In this document: in pieces, positions 46,539 through 54,728 of the stretch | How positions within the stretch are numbered: position 1 is the first letter of the stretch | Layout: each line of letters begins with the position of its first letter | DNA from: an uncultured Candidatus Saccharibacteria bacterium | Lineage (GTDB): Bacteria; Patescibacteriota; Saccharimonadia; Saccharimonadales; Saccharimonadaceae | DNA length: 54,728 bases | Direction of reading: 5' to 3' | Assembly: GCA_946548715.1 (NCBI GenBank) | Contig: CAMNPZ010000005.1 | Span: 1-54,728, forward strand | The notes under the pieces: generated by a model | Told to the model about the DNA's origin: nothing | Databases searched by the model: none | Seen by the model: the letters and a program-made list of their open reading frames with translations, nothing else | Made by a program: the position numbers and the translations under genes

Positions 46539-48416
46539 CTACTGGTTAGGTTTGATTTTGTAATAATCAATGAGGTAATTAGATAAGGAGTTAAAAAGAT
46601 TCATGGCGTCACCAGAACCGATGGACTGCCCTTCGCCCCACATCTTGGTCATGATGACATATTGCGGCATTTCGCCGCTGGGTGCAATAAAACCAATATA
46701 GGAGCCGATAAGTTCGGCAAAAGAATCATCGTAGGCACCATTTCTGACAACTTGGGCTGTACCGGATTTACCACCAATATCGTAACCTGGGCGGTCAATG
46801 CCGCCACGTACCAAGTACTCGCGGTTATTGATTAGCATACTGCGCATAGAAGCAGAAGTTTCGTCGGTGAGGATCTTGTCTTCGACGGGTCCTGCCGATG
46901 TGCTATTCTCGACGGGTTCTGTCGTCGTCTCCTCCCCCGCGAGAACTTCGCGGGGGGGCCCCTCCGACGACGCCACCCGTCCATGTAAAGCATCTTTTGG
47001 AATAACCTTGCCGTCTTCATAATATCCTTTGATGACAGAGGGGGTGCGCCAAGTGCCACCGTTGACGACGGCCGAGAAAGCAGTAGCAGTTTGAAGCATT
47101 GTAATACTGAGGTTTTGGCCGAAAGTAAGATTAGCATAGGTAGAATCGCGGCCCCAACCTTCATTTGGGTCTGGGATGAACCCCTCGGCTTCGGCCAATT
47201 CGACGCCAGTAGGCTGGCCTAAGCGGAATTTGTTATAGTAATAGTCAAAGAGCTTTTCCCTGCCTTGTTGATTAATAGAGTTAGGATTGCCGCCCAATAG
47301 TTTGAGTGCATAAATAGAACCGGTGTTTAGTGACCAGTACAAAGCGTCTTTCATAGTTAAAGTGCCATAGAGGGAGCTACGTTGTTCGGCATTCCAAATC
47401 TTCCAATCATCGACTTCTTCATAATGTTTATTAAAGAATGTCGTATCAGGTGTCATAACACCTTCGTTGATAGCCGCCGAGAAAGCGAAGTTTTTGCAAA
47501 TTGAGGCCGGTTCGTATGGAACATCAAGAGTATAGTTGTTGTAAACGGATGCGTCGGTGACATTGGCGTAATTTGCGGGGTCATAATTTGGCAAATTAGC
47601 CATGGTAAGGATTTCGCCAGTATTGGGATTCATGATGAGTACAGACGCGTTGGTGGCGGCCGTATGAGAGATGGCTTCGGCCGTGATTCTTTCGACACCT
47701 TTTTCGAGACCGCGATCAATGGATAGCACGACGTTTTCGCCGTCTTCGGCGGGGATTTTGGTATTGTCTTTACCGATGGAGAGCGCTACGTTGTTAACAT
47801 CTGAAGTGGTTTTAAGTAGGCCATCTTTGCCAGATAGGATGTGATTGAGTGAACCTTCGACGCCGTACTGACCAACGCCGTCAGCATTGACGAAGCCGAG
47901 TAATCCTGAAGCCAGTTGCCCTTCAGAATACACTCGTTGGTTGTTTTTCTTGAACCAGACGGCACCGATGTCTTCGGAAGCGATTTTTTCTGCAAGTTCG
48001 CGCGGGACGTTTTTGGCGACGATGGCGTATCGGAGACCTTCTTGCTGGTATATATCGTCAAAATTAACCGCAATGTAGGGTTCGGCGTAAGTCTTGAGAG
48101 CTTGTTCGATGGGTTCCCTTTTGGTGACGGTCGGATCGATAATAATCTGATAGGCTGTTTGGTTCAACACGACTGGTACCGGTTCGCCCTTATCCATCAT
48201 ATAGATTTCGCCGCGCCGCGCCGTAATGGTTTCAAGTAGGGTGTGCTGTTCTTCGGCTTTAGCTACCCAAGCGTTGTGTTCGATGATTTGAATGAAAAAA
48301 AGCCGCACCACAATAATTGCAAAAGTAATCAGAACGACATTTTGCAAAATTTTAATGCGACTATGAGTCGATTGTGCAGAAGATTGCTTGATGGACGACT
48401 GACTATTCCGTGGCAT
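46539..48416 (-). CDS. ftsI: FtsI-type penicillin-binding protein
   Basis: SICK, SLN, KSGTAQV transpeptidase motifs; N-terminal TM. Confidence 0.93.
   Translation of the reverse strand: MPRNSQSSIKQSSAQSTHSRIKILQNVVLITFAIIVVRLFFIQIIEHNAWVAKAEEQHTLLETITARRGEIYMMDKGEPVPVVLNQTAYQIIIDPTVTKREPIEQALKTYAEPYIAVNFDDIYQQEGLRYAIVAKNVPRELAEKIASEDIGAVWFKKNNQRVYSEGQLASGLLGFVNADGVGQYGVEGSLNHILSGKDGLLKTTSDVNNVALSIGKDNTKIPAEDGENVVLSIDRGLEKGVERITAEAISHTAATNASVLIMNPNTGEILTMANLPNYDPANYANVTDASVYNNYTLDVPYEPASICKNFAFSAAINEGVMTPDTTFFNKHYEEVDDWKIWNAEQRSSLYGTLTMKDALYWSLNTGSIYALKLLGGNPNSINQQGREKLFDYYYNKFRLGQPTGVELAEAEGFIPDPNEGWGRDSTYANLTFGQNLSITMLQTATAFSAVVNGGTWRTPSVIKGYYEDGKVIPKDALHGRVASSEGPPREVLAGEETTTEPVENSTSAGPVEDKILTDETSASMRSMLINNREYLVRGGIDRPGYDIGGKSGTAQVVRNGAYDDSFAELIGSYIGFIAPSGEMPQYVIMTKMWGEGQSIGSGDAMNLFNSLSNYLIDYYKIKPNQ
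46911..46981. repeat. GC-rich nested hairpin inside ftsI
   Basis: GACGGGTTCTGTCGTCG / CGACGACGCCACCCGTC around CCCCCGCGA-gaact-TCGCGGGGG. Confidence 0.75.
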
Positions 48417-48750
48417 AGCCGGTTACCGTGGCATTCTCCATGGCAGCCGCAACCGTGCTGTTTTCGGCAGTAGCGACGGAGTTCAGACGGGCTTTTTCGA
48501 CTGCTAGGTCATCTTTCTTGGCATTCATTTCAGTAATTTCTGCTTCAACAGAGGAAATTTCGTAGTCAAAACCAGTGGCCTTGGTTCCCTCAGCCACATA
48601 GATGAGACCAAACACCAATGTCAACATGCCAACAATGACGATTTGTGAGATAGAGCCTAAGCTCCTCTTGGTGTGACGGACGGTATTGCGGTTACGGACG
48701 AAAGTCGTACCGGTGGCGCGTCGTGAAATATAGGTTGTTTGGTTATGCAT
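48403..48750 (-). CDS. FtsL-like bitopic coiled-coil protein
   Basis: position between rsmH and ftsI; single TM then coiled coil. Confidence 0.65.
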   Translation of the reverse strand: MHNQTTYISRRATGTTFVRNRNTVRHTKRSLGSISQIVIVGMLTLVFGLIYVAEGTKATGFDYEISSVEAEITEMNAKKDDLAVEKARLNSVATAENSTVAAAMENATVTGYATE

Positions 48751-48794
48751 TATTTTCCTCGCTTTTTTTGTTTTTATTTTGTTATCAGTTTGAT

Positions 48795-48980
48795 TATTCT
48801 TATCTTAGACCGGGCAGCCTTTACAGCCAGAGCTATAAGTAAACTGTAAAGCTGGTCCCGGGAAGGTCATACACTCCACACTCTCCTGTGTGAACTCTAA
48901 ATTGGTGGACCCTAGAGGTCCATATCACTAGTCCTGGAAGCCCGAGTGGGGATTCGCTCTACCCACTCGGTAAAGGGAGA
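48795..48980 (-). ncRNA. structured intercistronic RNA region in dcw operon
   Basis: CCGAGTGGG/CCCACTCGG, GGACC/GGTCC, TTTACAG/CTGTAAA within CCGGG/CCCGG. Confidence 0.55.
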
Positions 48981-49046
48981 CTAGCGGAAATTAACCTTAA
49001 TGGTTTGTTTGCGGGATTTATTCGCAACGACAATTTGTTTTGGCAT
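48981..49046 (-). CDS. 21-aa small ORF MPKQIVVANKSRKQTIKVNFR
   Basis: AAAGGAGG SD 6 nt before ATG, between rsmH and ftsL-like. Confidence 0.55.
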   Translation of the reverse strand: MPKQIVVANKSRKQTIKVNFR

Positions 49047-49078
49047 TTTGCCTCCTTTTATTTTTATTGTTTGTTTTA

Positions 49079-49951
49079 TCAATTCCGTTTCGCTACGCGC
49101 AGTTTAGCGCTTCTAGCTCGCGGGTTGATAACTAACTCCTGGGCATCCGCAACGATAGGCTTCTTGTTAATGATAGTCAAAGGCGATTCCTCGCCGAGGC
49201 TGGTTTGCTCTCTTAGGAAATCTTTGACAAGCCGATCTTCTAGACTGTGAAAAGTGATGATACCGACGCGGCCGTGCTGGCGCAGAAGTTGCGGAATAAG
49301 CGGAAGCGATTGCTCGATTTGACCGAGTTCGTCGTTTACTACGATGCGGATTGCCTGGAATACTTTGGTAGCAGGATGATGGCGAAAATAACCGTGAATT
49401 CGAGTGGCGATGAGGTCGGCGAGTTGCTTAGTACTCTTGATGGGGCGATGATGGACGATGATACGAGCAAACATGGCAGCGGTACCCTTCTTCTCTTCAC
49501 CGTACTTTACAAATATCTCTGCTAATTCCCGTTCGCTATAGTGATTAATAATATCTGCTGCTGTGAGGCTCTGTCTACGATCCATCCGCATATCGAGAGG
49601 GCTATCATATCGGAATGAAAAACCGCGCTCTTCTCTATCTAGTTGCGGAGAAGAAACACCAAAATCAGCGAGTATTAAATCAAAAGTTTCTCCACGTGTT
49701 AAAAGCTGCAGCATAGCACTATAAAAATCCGAATGCATGGTGGTGGTCGACGGGAACTCCTGATTTAAATAATTGACAGCGAATTCATCGCGATCCACTA
49801 AGACCGAATTCTTATAGTCCTGTGTTACATCCAAAATTTTACTAGCGTGACCTCCGTAGCCGGCAGTGAGGTCTAAATACCGTTCACCGGGATGCGGGTC
49901 CAAATTTGCTAGAACTTCCGATAATAATACAGGCGTATGGGGTTTCTCCAT
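49079..49951 (-). CDS. rsmH: 16S rRNA (cytosine1402-N4)-methyltransferase
   Basis: MEKPHTPVLLSEVL, DLTAGYGGHA, ILADFGVSSPQLD, GRVGIITFHSLEDRLVK. Confidence 0.95.
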   Translation of the reverse strand: MEKPHTPVLLSEVLANLDPHPGERYLDLTAGYGGHASKILDVTQDYKNSVLVDRDEFAVNYLNQEFPSTTTMHSDFYSAMLQLLTRGETFDLILADFGVSSPQLDREERGFSFRYDSPLDMRMDRRQSLTAADIINHYSERELAEIFVKYGEEKKGTAAMFARIIVHHRPIKSTKQLADLIATRIHGYFRHHPATKVFQAIRIVVNDELGQIEQSLPLIPQLLRQHGRVGIITFHSLEDRLVKDFLREQTSLGEESPLTIINKKPIVADAQELVINPRARSAKLRVAKRN

Positions 49952-50418
49952 ACTATATATTATACAACGTTTGAGATCGTTCAACTAGAAACTTCAGCGG
50001 TTTTGTTTTTGCTTTGATTTTTGTTTGTAAGACACAATTTATCCACCATGATTGTGCGGTAGGCCGAAGCTCACCATATAATCATGGCCGTTGAGAGACT
50101 TATTGTGCAACCATAATAGAGTTTTATTGGGAGGTGTGTTTAACGAAAGAACGCACGATTTTTTTGTCGCATCTCGCTTGAGTTTTAATGCGCGCGAAGC
50201 TCCTAGATGGTCGATCTCAAACTTTTTTAATGTGCTTGCCTTCAAGGCTCATGTTTGTTTAGCGTTTTTGTTTATTATTTGCGCTGGTTTTATTGTATGA
50301 CATATTTTTGAAAAATGCAAGTGCTTTTTTGAAAGAATTTTGATTATTATTATATATAGGTGAAGAAAAGGATTTTTATAGGGGCAGATGAATAATTCGG
50401 TTGGCTGCAGATGGAGAG

Positions 50419-50438
50419 TTTTCCACAGGTGTGGATAT
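50419..50438. promoter_or_regulatory. inverted pair of DnaA-box-like 9-mers
   Basis: TTTTCCACA-GG-TGTGGATAT, each one mismatch from TTATCCACA. Confidence 0.45.
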
Positions 50439-50454
50439 TTCCCCTGTTATTTGA

Positions 50455-50541
50455 CCGAACAAGTGTTGGTTTAGCGACCGAACATCAGAGGTAGAAAAAA
50501 CCGAACAGTTTGGCTCTCAGACCCGAACACGGAACCGAACA
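50455..50541 (+). repeat. five direct CCGAACA iterons
   Basis: starts 50455, 50478, 50501, 50523, 50535 (spacing 23, 23, 22, 12). Confidence 0.8.
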
Positions 50542-50618
50542 TATATGGTTGATTTTTATAGTGTTTTGTGGTATAATTATGCTAATAAGTGTGCACTTGT
50601 TTGAAAGGGGTGATATAG

Positions 50619-51176
50619 ATGCGCACCGATAGTACTTTTTTGGGTTTTGAGAGGTATCGTTTTTGCTTTTTAAGGTATCTTGACGTAGCTGATAGGCTTT
50701 TAAGGCTCCATGACAATGCGAATTGCATTCAGTCATATCTGTCCATGACTAAGGAAGGTAGAAGATTTGAGAGCGAAGAAGCAATCCTCCGCCAGCAAAA
50801 TGTTTCTATTGAGGTTGGAATGATATTACTGAGATTCGGAGGAGGCCTGAGTCATTTTTCCCTTTCTGGTATAAAAAGATGTCTCAGACAGATTGAAACA
50901 GAGATAGAAATTCTTTCAGCTGAAAGCGATTTTTGTTGGGAGAACTTATATCAGAGTGTTGCTCAGGTCTATTCTACGGATGATGGAGTATGGGCAGATA
51001 GCGACGAGGCTCACCGTTTACTGTTTACTACAGAAAACAAAGCAGCGAGTGAGCGAATCCGCTATTACAACACGATTTTAACGAGGTGGGATAGCCTTCC
51101 ACCTAAGCCGGCTGCCTTGGAAGATGTTTTTCTATTACATTATGATGGATTACTCCATCTGATACCTTTCAATTAA
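50619..51176 (+). CDS. hypothetical protein
   Basis: 185-aa ORF with SD; TGGTATAAT upstream; terminator GTGGCCATT/AATGGCCACTTTTTT downstream. Confidence 0.6.
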   Translation: MRTDSTFLGFERYRFCFLRYLDVADRLLRLHDNANCIQSYLSMTKEGRRFESEEAILRQQNVSIEVGMILLRFGGGLSHFSLSGIKRCLRQIETEIEILSAESDFCWENLYQSVAQVYSTDDGVWADSDEAHRLLFTTENKAASERIRYYNTILTRWDSLPPKPAALEDVFLLHYDGLLHLIPFN

Positions 51177-51309
51177 ACCCATTTCGGTGGCCATTTTATG
51201 ATAATGGCCACTTTTTTACGTAATGCGCTAGAACATAAGTCCTTTAAATAAAATAGCCCAAGAATGTCGCAGAACGTGATATAATAAAAAGAATTAAGTG
51301 GAGATAATT

Positions 51310-52323
51310 ATGGATAATAATACAGATGCGGGTGGCAATATTGGTTCTAATGGTGAATCATTTGATGTTTTTCTCTGGGCGAATGAGATTGACGAAGTAA
51401 AAAACAACGTGTCGGCAGAGTTGTTTCTTTTCAACAAGAACTACACGCCGTTTAAGATTAAATATTCGGACAAGTTGACGGGCGCAGTGAAGGCGATGTT
51501 CATGCAGGAGGCGATTTCATACATCATTACGGAGGCCGACAAGGGTCTGGAATGCCGTGAGTACGAGCGAGCTGATGGTGAGGAGAAAGTAATCTATCGG
51601 ACGACAATTGATAAGGTCGGGCGAGCGGAGACCTTAGTCCACCTGATTGAGAATGAGTATAAAGATATTGATTATTTTTCAGAAAACGAATACGATTTTA
51701 AGAAAGTAAAAGGTATTATTGCGCGGTTTACTTATCCGGGTGAAGAAGGCATGAAGACTTTCTATATCGCGAAGCTATTACCCGCATCGGCGGCGCTGAA
51801 GGGTGCGACTTCGTGGGAGATTAATGGCGAATCGTTTGAACCGTTCTCGGCTGAGATTGCGCTAAAAATGCCAGATGACAACCAAGTCGCGATTGTGGAC
51901 GGTAATATTGTAGTGTTCAATCAGGCGAAGTTCGAAAATCTGTTCCAGTATGATTACAAATCACAGGTGATTGCAGAGGCAAAGGCGCGTGAATTGACTG
52001 AGAAATATAAATTATCGTTTGCAGAAGGATTGACTCTTGATGGGCTGCTGGCTGATAAGAAGCCGATTTTGAAGAAAGTCCAGGCAATGGATATCGCAGA
52101 GGAGATGCCACAGGATAAGCTACTGGATTACGCTGATGAGATGCAGCTTGAGTTGATGACTGATGATGATGGCTCGATTATCATTATGGACGATAAGGAT
52201 CTCACGATGTTTGTGAATCTTTTGAATGAGGATTATTACATTTCGCCGGTGAATGGTAAGCGGTACGAGATTAAGTCGAAGAAGCTACTTGGCGAACCCG
52301 ATGGCGAGCCACCGCGTGGGTAG
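51310..52323 (+). CDS. DUF4868-like protein (family of KwaB, Kiwa defence)
   Basis: overall layout, FYIAKLLPASAALKGATSWEI...NQVAIVDGNIVVFNQAKFENLFQYD; family call by eye. Confidence 0.5.
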   Translation: MDNNTDAGGNIGSNGESFDVFLWANEIDEVKNNVSAELFLFNKNYTPFKIKYSDKLTGAVKAMFMQEAISYIITEADKGLECREYERADGEEKVIYRTTIDKVGRAETLVHLIENEYKDIDYFSENEYDFKKVKGIIARFTYPGEEGMKTFYIAKLLPASAALKGATSWEINGESFEPFSAEIALKMPDDNQVAIVDGNIVVFNQAKFENLFQYDYKSQVIAEAKARELTEKYKLSFAEGLTLDGLLADKKPILKKVQAMDIAEEMPQDKLLDYADEMQLELMTDDDGSIIIMDDKDLTMFVNLLNEDYYISPVNGKRYEIKSKKLLGEPDGEPPRG

Positions 52324-52333
52324 AGCCTTACTC

Positions 52334-52864
52334 TTATATTTCAAAGTAAGGACTATCCACAAAGTGGGATTCGCCGAGGGTGCGGAAGGTCTTCTCGAGG
52401 TCGGCGTGGGCGGCCTCGACAGAGTCGGTGGATTGGAGGTTGGATTCGATCTTGGCGTAGTAGCCGGCGAGGTTGTCGACTTTGTCGAGATAGATAGTAG
52501 TTCCCTCCCCCATGCTTAGCTCTTGGCGACGGCGAGAGACTTCGGCGATGGGTTTGAAGCCGAGCTGAAGGATGATATTGACGAGTTTTTCATAATCGGT
52601 GACCGCAGTTTCTTCGACGATATCAACGCCGGAATCTTCGATGTGGCGACGCAGGATAAAGTAGTATTTGGCGGGTTTGTCGACGGATTTCATCTCGGTG
52701 CGCATGACGAGCTTTGGGAAATTGGCGTGCGGCTTGTAATTGCGTGGCACATAGATGCGGTCGTGCTGCCAGTAAATCGGGCTAAAATCTAGGTCGATAT
52801 CGGAGAGCTTCTGTTCGAAGCTGTCGCGGTTAGTGAGTTTACATTTGAGAATGATTTTTTTCAT
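52334..52864 (-). CDS. CYTH-domain protein (class IV adenylate cyclase/thiamine triphosphatase fold)
   Basis: ILKCKLTN, QHDRIYV, YYFILRRH, YLDKVDNLAGYYAKIES. Confidence 0.65.
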   Translation of the reverse strand: MKKIILKCKLTNRDSFEQKLSDIDLDFSPIYWQHDRIYVPRNYKPHANFPKLVMRTEMKSVDKPAKYYFILRRHIEDSGVDIVEETAVTDYEKLVNIILQLGFKPIAEVSRRRQELSMGEGTTIYLDKVDNLAGYYAKIESNLQSTDSVEAAHADLEKTFRTLGESHFVDSPYFEI

Positions 52865-52932
52865 GGTTATAATTATACATTACTTAAGAGAAAAAGTATA
52901 GACAATAAGGGCGGATAGGACGACTTGATATC

Positions 52933-54728
52933 CTATTCTGACGGGATAAAGGTGCCTTCGCTATTCCAGGTACCGGCACGACGAGCGAAAGTGGGATGAG
53001 CCGGCGCTTTTCCGAACATACTATAGAAATTATTAGCGGCCGATGTAGAGCTACCAGCAGTAGCGGTAACGTTAGTAATATTCCAGTTATTGATTGCTGA
53101 GGCGTCGGTGAGCGAGACAGAATCAAAGAACATAGAGTTCATATCTGTTGCACTGGAAACATTCCAGTTTTCTAGACCAGCTAGGGTAGTAGTAGTTGAT
53201 TTATCAGTTTGGTTAAAGGCACCTTTGAAGCTTTCCACTTTACTAACATTCCAGTTTCCCAGAGGCAAGAATGAGGCTATATTATTATTCTGAAACATGA
53301 AACTCATATCTGTCACGCTGGAAACGTTCCAATTCTCTAGTGGGGACAAATCGATAATAGCATCATCAAATTTAGATTCACTTGGACCCATGGCGAACAT
53401 CCAGCTCATATTTGTTACTTTGCCTGTATCCCATGTTGACAGCCCTCGAAGAGAGGTTAAGTGACTTGTCTCATAGAACAACGCGGTCATAGAAGTCACA
53501 TTGCTCACATTCCAACCGCCTAGAGCAGAAATATCTGAAAGATTAGACGCCCCACAGAACATCTGGTACATGGTTTCAACGTTACCTGTATCCCAATTAG
53601 CTAAGGCCGAAATATCTGAAAGATTAGACGCCCCGAAGAACATATTCCGCATTGTGGTGACCTTGCTTGTATCCCAGGATTCTAAACCTCTAAGTGAAAC
53701 CAAGCCTGTTGCCCCTTGAAACATGTTTGCTGTCGTCGTCACATTACTTACGTCCCATCTTGCTAGGCCGGAGATGTCCGCATGCAAATAGTTTTCTGCA
53801 GGGCAAGTTGAATCGGATGCAAATAAAAGGGACATGTCCGTAACATTTGAGACATTCCAAGCCGAGATGGCATCTAAATTTGTGAACTTAGAAGCACTAC
53901 AAGCGAACATAGCTTTCATGTTTGTCACTTTTGAAGTATCCCAAAACTTGAGACCGGAGATGTCGGAGAGATTAGTAAGCCTAAGGAATGCAAAAGAAGA
54001 ATCCGGATTCATGGTTACTTGATAACCACCAGAATAGAAATACATAATCCCAGCATCGTCAGTGTTGTCGAAGACAATGTAAACTGGGTGGGCGGATTCC
54101 GGAGTAGTGACGGTGTTTTCAGCAGTAGCAACGAAACCATCGGGGAGTGAGTCTGCCATGCGAATAGCCTTGATTCTAGTATCCAAGGTTTGCGTCGAAG
54201 CGTCCGTGATTCCCCCAGAAAGGTTTTTCAGCTTATTCGATAGCTCTTTACCAGTAATAAGCATAGAATCGGTCTGTGGGATAGGGTGGGAGGCTGGGCG
54301 TACGAGAGTGTAAATAACTTGTCCTGAGTAGGTATCTGCCGGTTGAGTCTTAGAAATGTAAGCAGCATAAGTAGTAGTAAGCTTAACTCCACCAGTAGTT
54401 TCAGTCATGTCGGTCATGGAGTTCTTATGGGCTACTTTAACATATTCATTTGGGACTACATGGTAGTCTGAGAAAGGAGCTTGAGTTGCACCTGATTCTG
54501 CAGTACTCGGAAGAGCTACATTTGGAGCAGAGTCTATGGTGAAGGCATTGTCAGTTGAAGTATCTCCACTATCCTGAGTCATAGTAAGTTTCATAGCCCA
54601 GTTAGATATGTCATTACTGCCTACTGGTCCTGTTGCAATACCTGATTCTATAGTTGCATTACCAGAAGCTGTTGTTCCTACTAGTTTATTACTATTTGTT
54701 CCTCCTACTTCATTTCCTGTATATCCTG
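52933..54728 (-). CDS. BspA-like/DUF285 surface protein, 5' end beyond window
   Basis: WD(T/V)S.VT.M..MF repeats; N-term domain ~90% identical by eye in DNA to the 25520 gene. Confidence 0.85.
   Translation of the reverse strand, partial: GYTGNEVGGTNSNKLVGTTASGNATIESGIATGPVGSNDISNWAMKLTMTQDSGDTSTDNAFTIDSAPNVALPSTAESGATQAPFSDYHVVPNEYVKVAHKNSMTDMTETTGGVKLTTTYAAYISKTQPADTYSGQVIYTLVRPASHPIPQTDSMLITGKELSNKLKNLSGGITDASTQTLDTRIKAIRMADSLPDGFVATAENTVTTPESAHPVYIVFDNTDDAGIMYFYSGGYQVTMNPDSSFAFLRLTNLSDISGLKFWDTSKVTNMKAMFACSASKFTNLDAISAWNVSNVTDMSLLFASDSTCPAENYLHADISGLARWDVSNVTTTANMFQGATGLVSLRGLESWDTSKVTTMRNMFFGASNLSDISALANWDTGNVETMYQMFCGASNLSDISALGGWNVSNVTSMTALFYETSHLTSLRGLSTWDTGKVTNMSWMFAMGPSESKFDDAIIDLSPLENWNVSSVTDMSFMFQNNNIASFLPLGNWNVSKVESFKGAFNQTDKSTTTTLAGLENWNVSSATDMNSMFFDSVSLTDASAINNWNITNVTATAGSSTSAANNFYSMFGKAPAHPTFARRAGTWNSEGTFIPSE

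Noticed and set aside
33522-46981. Insertion sequences as source of the hairpin elements
   Set aside because: No transposase ORF, no shared terminal inverted repeats and no direct target duplications; arms are locus-specific.
1-54728. CRISPR arrays
   Set aside because: No regularly spaced 20-40 bp repeats; the surface-protein gene repeats and CCGAACA iterons have protein-coding or operator spacing.
1-54728. UGA recoding (code 25, Gracilibacteria/Absconditabacteria)
   Set aside because: mraY and rsmH end in TGA at sensible positions and core proteins are complete under the standard code.

Overview
The window is about 54.7 kb of what looks like the chromosome of a small-genome candidate-phyla-radiation bacterium. 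Saccharibacteria/TM7-like is an inference from gene content. UGA acts as a normal stop (mraY and rsmH end in TGA). Core genes: galU-like, dnaE, smpB, xth, metK, gltX, der, a PIN-PhoH ATPase, pth, dprA, topA, and a partial dcw cluster on the minus strand (rsmH, ftsL-like, ftsI, mraY, ftsW, murG, ftsQ-like). Accessory genes: a sortase, a VirD4/TraD-like ATPase, a DUF3048 protein, a DUF4868 (KwaB-like) protein, a CYTH protein and modular BspA/DUF285 surface proteins. Two tRNAs (Leu-CAA, Glu-CTC) and an S-box (SAM-I) riboswitch are readable. The main discovery candidate is a family of GC-rich hairpin elements inserted IN FRAME in der, topA (twice), the ftsQ-like gene and probably ftsI, plus intergenic relatives. 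Three copies share a ~79-nt core whose hairpins show compensatory base changes. Each copy is closed by long inverted arms whose sequence is different at every locus. Other highlights: a G19 tract between the -35 and -10 of a surface-protein promoter; a SAM riboswitch whose P1 includes part of the metK start codon; widespread leaderless TGnTATAAT-N6/7-ATG promoters alongside a few perfect TTGACA-N17-TATAAT promoters with structured leaders; an unassigned ~300-nt ncRNA upstream of topA; sigma4/alpha-CTD-like and sigma4/HARE-HTH-like hybrid regulators; a 21-codon ORF plus structured RNA inside the dcw operon; and phased CCGAACA iterons beside DnaA-box-like sites.
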